Origin: an uncultured beta proteobacterium
GTDB lineage: Bacteria > Pseudomonadota > Gammaproteobacteria > Burkholderiales > Burkholderiaceae_C
DNA: 6,279 nt
NCBI GenBank assembly: GCA_903944555.1
Contig: CAJASG010000296.1
Coordinates: 1 to 6,279 of the forward strand
Reading direction: 5' to 3'
The notes beneath the pieces were generated by a model. The model did no database searches. It was given only the letters and a program-made list of their open reading frames with translations, and was not told where the DNA came from. A program made the translations under genes and the position numbers. Shown piece by piece: positions 1 to 6,279 of the stretch. How positions within the stretch are numbered: the first letter of the stretch is position 1; each line of letters begins with the position of its first letter.

Positions 1-2967
1 GTGCAACACCTCTTTGCCGGGTGCGTCGGCAGACACCAGCAGGGGCACCAACGCAAACGCCGCCACCAGCGCCGTCATCAGTACCGGGGTGAGGCGCTCC
101 AGCGAGCCGCGCACGATCATCTTCTGGCCAAAGGTTTCACCTTCAAAGGCGCACAGGTTGATGTAGTGGCTGATCTTCAAAATGCCGTTGCGGGTGGCAA
201 TGCCGGTCAGGGTGATAAAACCCACCAGAGCGGCCACCGAGAGTGGTTGCCCCGAGATCCACAGCGCGATCACGCTGCCCACCAGCGCCAAGGGGATGTT
301 GCCCATGATGATGGCCGTGAGCACGACCGATTGGTAGCGGCTGTACAGCACCAAAAAAATCATGGTGAGCGAGATGGTGGCCAACACGGCGATCAACTTG
401 GCCGCTTGCTCCTGTGCCTGGAATTGGCCTTCCAGCGCGGTGAAGTAGCCCTCGGGCAGTGCCTTGGCCGCCAGTTCAGCGCGAATGGCGGCGATCACCT
501 GCGACATGTCGGTGCCATCGGTGTTGGCCGAGATTACGATGCGCCGCCGCCCATTTTCGCGGTTCACCTGGTTCGGGCCGTCGCTGTCTTCCAATGTGGC
601 CAGTGTGGACAGTGGCACATGCCCGCTGGGGGTTTCGATCAACAGGTTGGAGAGTTCTTGCAGGCTGCGTCCGCTCTCGGGTAAGCGCACCACCAGATCG
701 AACCGGCGGTTGCCTTCCACCAACTGGGTGACGCGCTCGCCCTCAATCATTTGCTCCAGTGAGCGCAGCAGGGTGCCAGGTGCCACGCCATAGCGCGCCA
801 CTTGTTCATAGTCCAGGCGAATTTTGTTCTGGGGAATCAGCACCTGTTTTTCGATCTGCAGGTCGGTCACGCCAGGAATTTTCTCCAAGCGGGCGCGTAA
901 ATCGGCGGCCAGTCCGCGCAGTGTGTCCAGGTCGTCGCCATAAATTTTGAGCGCAATTTGGGCGCGCACCCCGGACAGCAGGTGGTCCAGCCGGTGCGAT
1001 ATCGGTTGCCCCACATTGCTGTTGGCCGGCAACACCGCCAGGCGCGCCCGAATGTCGCCAATGATGGCCTCGCGTGTGCGCTCTGAGGGCTTCAGGTCCA
1101 CATCCATTTCGGTGTAGTGCACGCCTTCGGCATGCTCATCCAATTCGGCGCGGCCCGTGCGCCGGCCTACCTTGATGACCTCGGGCACTTGTGCCACCAG
1201 TTGTTCGGCCAAGGTGCCGATGCGGCTGGACTCGGCAAGCGACGTGCCGGGGTTCAGCACCACATTCACCGTGAGCGTACCCTCGTTGAAAGCGGGCAAA
1301 AATGCCCGTGCAAAGAAGGGAATACTGGCTACTGCAAGCACCACCGCCACCAGCGCCGCTACCAGGAGCGTGCGGGCGTGGCCGAAGGACCAATGCAGCA
1401 GTTTGCTGTCTTGCCGCTTGAGCCAAGTGACCAACGGGCTATCCCCCGCATGCAGCTGTTTCATGTGTGGCAGCAGGTAGTAACACAGCACGGGTGTCAC
1501 TGTCACCGCAACCAGCATACTGGCCAAAATGGACACCACATACGCAATGCCCAGCGGCGTGAACAGGCGGCCCTCAATGCCGGGCAAGAAAAACAGCGGC
1601 ACAAACACCAGCACCACAATCAGCGTGGCATACACCACGCCTGTACGGACCTCGCGCGAGGCACTGGCAATGACCTCCAGAACCGGTGCGGGCGATGCGC
1701 TCTGACTGTTTTCTTTCAAACGGCGCAGCACGTTTTCCACGTCCACCACCGCATCATCCACCAGCTCACCAATGGCAATGGCCAGGCCGCCTAAGGTCAT
1801 GGTGTTGATAGACAAGCCCATGTAATGGAACACCAGTGCCGTGACCAGCAGCGACACCGGAATGGCGGTGAGCGAGATCATTGTGGTGCGCACATTGAGC
1901 AAGAACAAAAACAAAATCACTGCGACCAGCACCGCGCCATCGCGCAGTGCCTCGGCTACGTTGTTGACGGAATGTTCAATAAAGTCGGCCTGCTTGAACA
2001 AGAACTCCGGAGCTGCCATACCCGCTGGCAAGCCCTTGGAAAGGTCCACTATCGCCTGTTCCACCGCACGGGTCAGCACCACGCTGTCAGCACTGGGTTG
2101 CTTTTGTACCGACACCACCACGGCGGGCTTGCCGTTGTAGCCCGCGTCGCCACGCTTGTTGGCCGGGGCCAGCTTCACCTCGGCCACTTGCTTGAGCAGA
2201 ATCGGCTGCCCGTTTTTTACGGTGACCACCAGGTTTTGCAAATCTTCAATACGGCTGGTGCGGCCAATTTGTCGAATCAAATATTCGCGCCCTTGGGCCT
2301 CCAGAAAGCCACCGCTGGTGTTGGCACCAAAGTCTCTCAACGCGGCGTCCAGCTTTTCGCGTTCCACACCCAGTGCCTTGAGTTGCGCGGTGTTCATCTC
2401 CACGCGGTATTGCTTGACTTCGCCACCGATGGGAATCACCTGCGCGATGCCGGGGATGTTGAGCAAGCGCGGGCGCATTACCCAGTCTGCATATTCGCGC
2501 ACCTGCATGGGGCTGACCTTGGCCGGGTCGGCAGGCAGGGCGATCAACAAAATCTCGCCCATGATGGAGGAAATGGGACCCAGCTGCGGCACCACGCCGG
2601 GGGGCAACTGCTCGCGCACCAGGTTGAGCCGCTCGCTCACCTGCTGGCGGTTGCGGTAAATGTCGGAGCCCCAGTCAAACTCCACATACACAATGGACAA
2701 GCCCACGCCCGAGACCGAACGCACCCGGCTCACGCCGGGCATGCCGTTCATGCTGGATTCCACCGGCGCGGTCACCAACTGTTCCACCTCTTCCGGGGCC
2801 ATGCCGCCGACTTCGGTCATCAAGGTGACGGTGGGTTTGTTGAGGTCAGGGAACACATCAACCGGCATTGTTTGCACGGTAAACAGGCCGTAAACCACCA
2901 GTAGCATGGCAATGCCCAACACGATCAGGCGCTGCCTGAGGCTGGTGTGAATGATGAAGTCGAACAT
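1..2967 (-). CDS. CzcA/CusA-family heavy-metal efflux RND transporter, 3' end missing
   Basis: Inner-membrane proton-driven pump of a tripartite metal efflux complex. I translated the reverse strand codon by codon from ATG at 2967 down to base 1: 989 codons with no stop or frameshift. Family members are usually about 1,030-1,050 residues, so the end of TM11-TM12 and the C-terminus lie outside. Visible order: TM1 (about 14-29), porter domain (about 35-335), TM2-TM6 (about 344-498), TM7 (533-549), second porter domain (about 555-850), TM8-TM11 (about 857-978). TM4 carries AIGELVDDAVVDVEN (398-412); D404 and E411 match the proton-relay acidic residues of CusA and CzcA, while the first Asp of CzcA's DFG is Ala398. 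The TM10 segment GFITLTGIATRNGI is typical of the family. The start is preceded by AGGA 5 nt upstream and lies 18 nt after the adaptor stop; no other start fits between them. The family is certain; the substrate (Cu/Ag or Zn/Co/Cd/Ni) is not, because the CusA methionine triad is absent by my alignment. Confidence 0.96.
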   Translation of the reverse strand, partial: MFDFIIHTSLRQRLIVLGIAMLLVVYGLFTVQTMPVDVFPDLNKPTVTLMTEVGGMAPEEVEQLVTAPVESSMNGMPGVSRVRSVSGVGLSIVYVEFDWGSDIYRNRQQVSERLNLVREQLPPGVVPQLGPISSIMGEILLIALPADPAKVSPMQVREYADWVMRPRLLNIPGIAQVIPIGGEVKQYRVEMNTAQLKALGVEREKLDAALRDFGANTSGGFLEAQGREYLIRQIGRTSRIEDLQNLVVTVKNGQPILLKQVAEVKLAPANKRGDAGYNGKPAVVVSVQKQPSADSVVLTRAVEQAIVDLSKGLPAGMAAPEFLFKQADFIEHSVNNVAEALRDGAVLVAVILFLFLLNVRTTMISLTAIPVSLLVTALVFHYMGLSINTMTLGGLAIAIGELVDDAVVDVENVLRRLKENSQSASPAPVLEVIASASREVRTGVVYATLIVVLVFVPLFFLPGIEGRLFTPLGIAYVVSILASMLVAVTVTPVLCYYLLPHMKQLHAGDSPLVTWLKRQDSKLLHWSFGHARTLLVAALVAVVLAVASIPFFARAFLPAFNEGTLTVNVVLNPGTSLAESSRIGTLAEQLVAQVPEVIKVGRRTGRAELDEHAEGVHYTEMDVDLKPSERTREAIIGDIRARLAVLPANSNVGQPISHRLDHLLSGVRAQIALKIYGDDLDTLRGLAADLRARLEKIPGVTDLQIEKQVLIPQNKIRLDYEQVARYGVAPGTLLRSLEQMIEGERVTQLVEGNRRFDLVVRLPESGRSLQELSNLLIETPSGHVPLSTLATLEDSDGPNQVNRENGRRRIVISANTDGTDMSQVIAAIRAELAAKALPEGYFTALEGQFQAQEQAAKLIAVLATISLTMIFLVLYSRYQSVVLTAIIMGNIPLALVGSVIALWISGQPLSVAALVGFITLTGIATRNGILKISHYINLCAFEGETFGQKMIVRGSLERLTPVLMTALVAAFALVPLLVSADAPGKEVLH

Positions 2968-2972
2968 GCGGG

Positions 2973-2976
2973 TCCT
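2973..2976 (-). promoter_or_regulatory. Ribosome binding site of the RND pump gene
   Basis: AGGA on the minus strand, 5 nt before ATG 2967, inside the 18-nt gap after the adaptor stop. It supports independent initiation of the pump within a polycistronic message. Confidence 0.5.
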
Positions 2977-2985
2977 AGTCCGTTC

Positions 2986-4149
2986 TTAACGCACTTGCGC
3001 CAACAAGTTGGCACCTTCTGTGACCACGCGCTCGCCAGTGACCACGCCGGTGGTCAGCGCAACAGCGCCTGCATCCAACTGCTGCGCGCTCACCCGGCGC
3101 TGTGCAAAGTACTCTGGCCCGACATGGACCCAGACTACAGTGTCTCCCGCGCTGTTGCGCGCAACCGAAGCCTGTGGCACGGCCGCACCGGGAACCGTGC
3201 GCGAGGTTTTGACGATCACTTTCACCGGCTGGCCCACGGCCACCGGGGCGTTCTGGGATTTGACGCGAAACAATAGGGGCAAGGCTTGCTCACGCAGCTG
3301 CCGTCCACCGCCGACAAACTGCAGTTCCAATGCGCCGCCGCTTAAGGGGGTGCTGGCACTCTGGATGCCATTCACCAAGGCGGGGTCATAGGCTAGAGCC
3401 TCAACTGTCAGGCGCGCCGGGTCCACAATTTCCAGCAGGGTCTCGCGCGCCTCTACGACTTGGCCATTGACCAGGTTGACCGCACTGACGACGCCAGATG
3501 CAGGCGCCAGCAAAGCCTCCGCTTCACCCACACTGCCCGCAATGGCTGCGCGTCGCTTTTGCAGTGCATCCACCTCCCAACGGCTGGTGGCAATGTCTTT
3601 TTGGGGCACCACCCCATCGAGCTGCGCGTAGCGTGCCGCTTTGGCCGTGGCAATGGCCAACTGCGATTCAATTTCAGCCAGCGCCGCTCGCTGGTTACCA
3701 CGCTCCACGCTGCCGATGCTGGGGCGCAGCCACAGCAAGACCTGTCCTTTCACTACCTTTTGCCCCAGCACGGGTAAGCCCTTGGGGCCAGCCTCGATGC
3801 GCCCGCCCTGGCTGGCTTGCACCCGCCCACCCGCGTTCGGGTCTGCCATGACGCGGCCATTGAGCAGGGTGGTGGCAGCAAGGTCTTTGACTTCGGCCTG
3901 CACCGTGCGGATGCCCAGCTGACGCTGCACCGCTTTGGGTACAAACAGGCCGCCATCTGGCAGGCGCTGGGCCGCAGCTATCGCACCGACGGCGCCAGTC
4001 ACCGCAGCGCTCGGGCCGGCGGACACAGTGAGTTTTTTGTCCTGGCTATGGTCTTCATCGCCGTGGGCCCAAGTTGTTGCCGTGGTAAATACCAGCACGC
4101 AAGCCAGGGCGACAGCGGCCAAGGGCTTGGTAGGAATATTGCGTTGCAT
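2986..4149 (-). CDS. Periplasmic adaptor (membrane fusion protein) of heavy-metal RND efflux system, CzcB/CusB type
   Basis: Periplasmic subunit expected to bridge the RND pump encoded just downstream and the outer-membrane channel encoded upstream; 387 residues, a normal length. A signal peptide is visible (basic N-terminus, hydrophobic 10-21, likely cleavage after TTWA at 28). C17 is not in a convincing lipobox, so a soluble or loosely attached periplasmic form is more likely than a lipoprotein. The mature chain would begin HGDEDH, an acidic/His stretch suited to metal contact. A beta-barrel/lipoyl-like part follows (about 75-135, with GGRIEAGPKG and VVKGQVLLWL), then a short alpha-hairpin (about 148-210, Ala/Arg/Gln-rich), the second lipoyl half (APASGVVSAVNLVNGQVVEA, about 215-235) and beta-barrel and membrane-proximal domains to the end. 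It lacks the Met-rich N-terminus known from CusB. The ATG at 4149 lies 15 nt after the preceding stop with only a weak GAAAG 9 nt upstream, so translational coupling is plausible. Confidence 0.94.
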   Translation of the reverse strand: MQRNIPTKPLAAVALACVLVFTTATTWAHGDEDHSQDKKLTVSAGPSAAVTGAVGAIAAAQRLPDGGLFVPKAVQRQLGIRTVQAEVKDLAATTLLNGRVMADPNAGGRVQASQGGRIEAGPKGLPVLGQKVVKGQVLLWLRPSIGSVERGNQRAALAEIESQLAIATAKAARYAQLDGVVPQKDIATSRWEVDALQKRRAAIAGSVGEAEALLAPASGVVSAVNLVNGQVVEARETLLEIVDPARLTVEALAYDPALVNGIQSASTPLSGGALELQFVGGGRQLREQALPLLFRVKSQNAPVAVGQPVKVIVKTSRTVPGAAVPQASVARNSAGDTVVWVHVGPEYFAQRRVSAQQLDAGAVALTTGVVTGERVVTEGANLLAQVR

Positions 4150-4164
4150 TGGGTGGTGCTTTCG

Positions 4165-4737
4165 TTATGAAGAGGAGCGCTTGCGCCGAATGAAAACCAG
4201 AGCCAGTGCGACCACAACAAGGGCAAGCGCTCCCGACCAGGCGGTCCAATTTCCCCGAAGTAAGGTGTGCGAGGTCACCGCATTGGGGGCGGTGACGGGC
4301 CCCACTTCAAGCGTTGCATCCATCAAATCCGTAGCGTCACCCGCCTGCACGGTGATGGCCAAGGGATACTTGCCGGGCTGCGTCAGCGCCTCGGCGGCTA
4401 CGGTGTATACGGCGGGGGCTACCTCGGTGGCAGTGCCTTTCCATGCGCCACTTTCCAGCTCAATCTGGGCCTTGGGGATGGGGGTGTTGGTGCCAAACTG
4501 GTCCAGGTAGAGCGTGAGTACTTGGCCCTGCAGCACACCCACCAACTCGAACTGCTCGGTCTGACTGCTCATGCGGGGCGCATTCGGGCTCACAGGTGCT
4601 ACAGAGGCGGGCGAGGGCGTTGGCGCTGCGTGGGTGTGGCCGTCGCTGCTGTCGCCACCTGCAAGGGCGGGCAAGGCGTGCGCAGCAAGTATTGCAATCG
4701 CCAAGCCCGCAGTGAATTTTTTGACCGTGGTGTTCAA
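4165..4737 (-). CDS. Small membrane-anchored periplasmic protein with His-containing linker and beta-sandwich-like domain, function unknown
   Basis: No named family recognised with certainty. The 190-residue protein has a signal peptide (hydrophobic 9-25, cleavage likely after ALPALA at 26), a flexible Pro/Ala/Ser linker with a His pair (GHTHAA, H34 and H36), a probable beta-sandwich (about 61-146) containing FELVGVLQGQVLTLYLDQF, TNTPIPKAQIELE, a PGKYPLAITV strand and DLMDATLEV, one C-terminal transmembrane helix (about 167-183) and a positive tail RRKRSSS. It should therefore sit in the periplasm anchored to the inner membrane with the tail in the cytoplasm. From memory, a similar domain occurs as an N-terminal extension of some metal RND adaptor proteins; here it would be a separate gene directly before the adaptor. 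That suggests help in metal delivery or adaptor assembly, which is inference. The TTG start at 4737 overlaps the upstream TGA (TTGA) and has GGGAG 7 nt upstream; starting there gives a complete signal peptide. Confidence 0.88.
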   Translation of the reverse strand: MNTTVKKFTAGLAIAILAAHALPALAGGDSSDGHTHAAPTPSPASVAPVSPNAPRMSSQTEQFELVGVLQGQVLTLYLDQFGTNTPIPKAQIELESGAWKGTATEVAPAVYTVAAEALTQPGKYPLAITVQAGDATDLMDATLEVGPVTAPNAVTSHTLLRGNWTAWSGALALVVVALALVFIRRKRSSS

Positions 4738-4749
4738 GGCATAACTCCC
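4734..4749 (-). promoter_or_regulatory. Shine-Dalgarno and TTGA stop/start overlap that fixes the TTG start of the small protein
   Basis: On the minus strand GGGAG (4745-4749) lies 7 nt before TTG (4735-4737), and the TGA of the outer-membrane protein gene (4734-4736) shares bases with it. No ATG or GTG gives a better in-frame start with a signal peptide. The arrangement is typical of translational coupling or ribosome re-initiation. Confidence 0.75.
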
Positions 4750-5951
4750 AAAGATTGGTTCAGCCGCGACAGGCTGGCAGCGCGTGCAATGCGCTGCCGG
4801 TTGAGCAGCGCTTGGGCTTCAAAGGCGGCCGCACGGGCGCGCAGCAGGCTGGCCACATCGGACTCGCCCAGCGCAAAAGCTTTTTCGCTCAAGCGCAAGG
4901 TGTCTTGCGTCAGCGTCAAGCGCTCCTGGGCATTGGCCATTTGAAGTTGGGCGGTGTGAGCATCGCGCTGGGCGCGCGCAACATTCAGCTCCAGGCGCTG
5001 TTGGGTGAGTGCCAGTTCAGCATCGGCTTGCAAGGCATCGGCCAATGCGGCCGAGTTGGTCAACCGCTGGCGCGCACCGGACCCAAACGGTACGGTCAGC
5101 TTGATGCCCACCGAGTCGGCATAGGCCGCGTTGGTATCGCCTCGATCGCGCACCCAGCGCAGGGCGAGCTCAGGGGCATCGCGCCCGGTATGCGTGGCCA
5201 CGCTGACGCGGGCCTGTGCCAGTTGTGCCAAGGCCTGGGCCGCGACCAGTTGGGGGTGGGGTGCTGCCGGGGTGGCTGAGCCGGGTGCAGCTTCCTCCGC
5301 CAGCAGCTGCGGTGCATCGGCACCGGTAAGGGTGCGATACGCCTGTTCGGCTTGCCGCAGGGCTGTCTGGGCCTCCAGCGCTTCGCTTTCGGCCGTTAGC
5401 TGTTCAAGGTCGGCCAGATTCGCGTCAATGCGCGCCAGTTCACCGGCCTTGAGCCGGCGTTGCACATCGGCTTGCAGAGTTTTGGCCGCCGTCTCGCGGT
5501 GCGTTGCCAGCGCCAGTGTATTGCGGGCAGCCGCCAAAGCCCACCAGGCGTCACGGACTTCGGCCGCCAACTGCAAACGCAGGGCCGTGCGCTGAGCAGC
5601 TACCTCCGTCTGGACCCCTTGTGCCTCACGACCCTGCGCCGCCCGCTGGGCGGGTAGCCACATCGGCACGGCGAGTTCAAGTTCCCAAGCATCTTTACCG
5701 GTTGCGGCGTTGAGTCGGTCGCTGACGTTGGACAGTGACATTGAAGGCGGTGCCGGTGTAAGCCCCGTAGCCAGCTCGCTGCGTGCATTGGCTTGCGCCT
5801 CACGGGCATCAAAGACCTGCGCCTGCGGGTGGCGCGCCCAAGCCTGCTCCAGGGCGAGGCCCAAGTTATCGGCCGGCGAAGGCCCAGGGGTTTGCGCCTG
5901 GCTTATGGCCGCCAGCAGCCAGACGGCCACCATCACGACGGGTTTTTTCAT
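4734..5951 (-). CDS. TolC-family outer-membrane efflux protein (CzcC/CusC type)
   Basis: Outer-membrane channel subunit of the metal efflux complex; 405 residues, within the usual 400-460. The N-terminus is a signal peptide (MKKPVVMVAVWLLAAISQA, cleavage likely after A19). There is no lipobox Cys, unlike lipoprotein members such as CusC. Two outer-membrane efflux repeats can be seen: about 25-212 and 232-400. Each contains a membrane strand followed by a long Ala/Gln/Arg-rich helix: WELELAVPMWLP (89-100) in the first and SVGIKLTVPFGSGARQ (280-295) in the second. Each repeat also has the Gly-containing helix segment typical of the family (LKAGELARIDANLADLEQL near 167-185; LGESDVASLLRARA near 361-374). 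The ATG at 5951 has AAGG 7 nt upstream. The gene ends in TGA overlapping the start of the next gene, so it is translationally coupled with the small protein and is first of four tightly spaced efflux genes. Confidence 0.95.
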   Translation of the reverse strand: MKKPVVMVAVWLLAAISQAQTPGPSPADNLGLALEQAWARHPQAQVFDAREAQANARSELATGLTPAPPSMSLSNVSDRLNAATGKDAWELELAVPMWLPAQRAAQGREAQGVQTEVAAQRTALRLQLAAEVRDAWWALAAARNTLALATHRETAAKTLQADVQRRLKAGELARIDANLADLEQLTAESEALEAQTALRQAEQAYRTLTGADAPQLLAEEAAPGSATPAAPHPQLVAAQALAQLAQARVSVATHTGRDAPELALRWVRDRGDTNAAYADSVGIKLTVPFGSGARQRLTNSAALADALQADAELALTQQRLELNVARAQRDAHTAQLQMANAQERLTLTQDTLRLSEKAFALGESDVASLLRARAAAFEAQALLNRQRIARAASLSRLNQSLGVMP

Positions 5952-5958
5952 TCGGCGG

Positions 5959-5962
5959 CCTT
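5959..5962 (-). promoter_or_regulatory. Ribosome binding site of the outer-membrane efflux protein gene
   Basis: AAGG on the minus strand, 7 nt before the ATG at 5951. It supports that start, which also gives a proper signal peptide. Confidence 0.55.
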
Positions 5963-5977
5963 GGGAGTGGAGCGATT

Positions 5978-6027
5978 GCTATTGTTTTGATAGCTGGTTG
6001 CGCACGTTATACGGGGGTTAGAGGCCA
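5978..6027. repeat. Intergenic repeat-like segment resembling a short Comamonadaceae repeat
   Basis: The 89-nt gap between the DUF411 and outer-membrane protein genes contains GCTAT-(7 nt)-ATAGC, an inverted pair at 5978-5982 and 5990-5994, followed by GGTTGCGCACGTTATACGGG and TTAGAGGCC up to about 6027. The inverted pair is seen directly. The overall pattern (GCTATT..TTTGATAGCTG..TTGCGC..GGG.TAGAGGCC) resembles a short intergenic element I remember in many copies in Comamonadaceae genomes; that part is from memory. A 5-bp stem with an AT-rich loop is too weak to call a terminator. I see no convincing -35/-10 pair with proper spacing on the minus strand in this gap. Confidence 0.5.
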
Positions 6028-6040
6028 AAAACATGTGTAA

Positions 6041-6279
6041 TTAACGGCTGTAGTCCTGGTAAACGCTGGATGTGCCACCGCGCTGCACCAGGAGCACGGC
6101 ATACGCATCTTTGCGTCCCGCGTAGGCGGCACCATCCATGCCGGGGGAGCCGACCGGCATACCCGGCACCGCCAGCCCCAAGGCGCGTGGGCGTTCTGCC
6201 AGAAGCCGGTGAATTTCACGCGCGGGCACATGGCCTTCGAGTACATAGCCCTGCACCAAGGCGGTGTGACAGGAACCCA
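6041..6279 (-). CDS. DUF411 family metal-binding protein (CopG-like), C-terminal part
   Basis: The last 78 codons are visible, ending at TAA (6041-6043); the N-terminus is beyond base 6279. The fragment matches the DUF411 signature: GSCHTALVQGYVLEGHVPA, then a helix EIHRLLAERP, then GLAVPGMPVGSPGM, and a final AYAVLLVQRGG...VYQDY strand region. DUF411 proteins are small periplasmic thioredoxin-like proteins; CopG of Pseudomonas aeruginosa has been reported to bind a copper cluster through conserved cysteines, and the Cys of the SCHTA motif is one of the conserved ones. The N-terminal Cys pair cannot be checked here. Neighbouring an RND metal efflux operon fits a role in periplasmic copper handling or redox chemistry. 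The 89-nt gap to the outer-membrane protein gene is wider than the other gaps, so co-transcription is likely but not shown. Family assignment is firm; metal identity is inference. Confidence 0.93.
   Translation of the reverse strand, partial: GSCHTALVQGYVLEGHVPAREIHRLLAERPRALGLAVPGMPVGSPGMDGAAYAGRKDAYAVLLVQRGGTSSVYQDYSR

Noticed and set aside
1825..2904. Plus-strand 359-codon open frame, with further long plus-strand open frames at 1-684 and 1117-1794
   Set aside because: They lie exactly antisense to the RND pump gene, codon in register with it. They stay open because the pump avoids TTA, CTA and TCA codons. Their products are His/Gln/Gly/Arg-rich with no recognisable domain, whereas the minus strand encodes a complete conserved pump.
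1..2967. Possible disruption of the RND pump by a frameshift or stop
   Set aside because: Codon-by-codon reading found an unbroken frame from 2967 to 1 with family motifs throughout; only the window edge truncates it.
3935..4510. Plus-strand 191-codon open frame across the adaptor/small-protein junction
   Set aside because: Antisense to two well-supported genes; the Ala/Ser/Thr-rich product has no recognisable motif and no good ribosome binding site was noted.
4267..4944. Plus-strand 225-codon open frame opposite the small protein and channel genes
   Set aside because: Composition is that of an antisense shadow in high-GC DNA; it covers the stop/start overlap of two genes with clear signal peptides and domains.
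5978..5994. Rho-independent terminator in the gap after the DUF411 gene
   Set aside because: The inverted pair has only 5 bp, is AT-rich and has no downstream run of T on the minus strand.
5952..6040. Sigma-70 promoter for the efflux genes (TATAAC on the minus strand near 6010)
   Set aside because: The TATAAC-like hexamer has no -35 match at 16-18 nt: TTGGCC is about 11 nt away and TTACAC about 23 nt away. A promoter remains possible but is not supported.
1..6279. CRISPR array, tRNA/rRNA, insertion sequence or attachment site
   Set aside because: No regularly spaced repeats, RNA gene motifs, transposase coding or terminal inverted repeats were seen; nearly all bases are in the five minus-strand genes.

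Overview
The window holds one minus-strand gene cluster that runs off both ends. Read in the direction of transcription (right to left) it contains: the C-terminal part of a DUF411 (CopG-like) metal-binding protein, a TolC/CzcC-type outer-membrane efflux protein, a small membrane-anchored periplasmic protein with a His-containing linker and no recognised name, a CzcB/CusB-type periplasmic adaptor, and most of a CzcA/CusA-type heavy-metal RND pump that is cut at base 1 before its last transmembrane helix. Together these make a tripartite envelope-spanning metal efflux system with two accessory periplasmic proteins.

Layout: DUF411 protein 6041-6279 (5' end outside); an 89-nt gap (5952-6040) holding a repeat-like segment; outer-membrane protein 4734-5951; small protein 4165-4737, whose TTG start overlaps the preceding TGA by 4 nt; adaptor 2986-4149 (15-nt gap before it); RND pump 1-2967 (18-nt gap before it). 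The four efflux genes are packed tightly enough to be one operon; the DUF411 gene probably belongs to it, but the gap leaves room for a promoter or processing site. No plus-strand gene is credible.

Organism: high GC, strong G/C preference at third codon positions, and a 5952-6040 gap sequence resembling a short intergenic repeat I remember from Comamonadaceae (Rhodoferax, Polaromonas, Acidovorax and relatives) point to a betaproteobacterium of the order Burkholderiales. This is inference from composition and memory.

Metal: the evidence is mixed. DUF411 proteins are linked to copper, and the pump's TM4 begins with AIG as in the copper pump CusA rather than DFG as in CzcA. However, at the positions I align with CusA's three copper-binding methionines the pump has Asn, Tyr and His. 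The substrate should be left open. The parts are known families; the least described are the small inserted protein and this pump's specificity.
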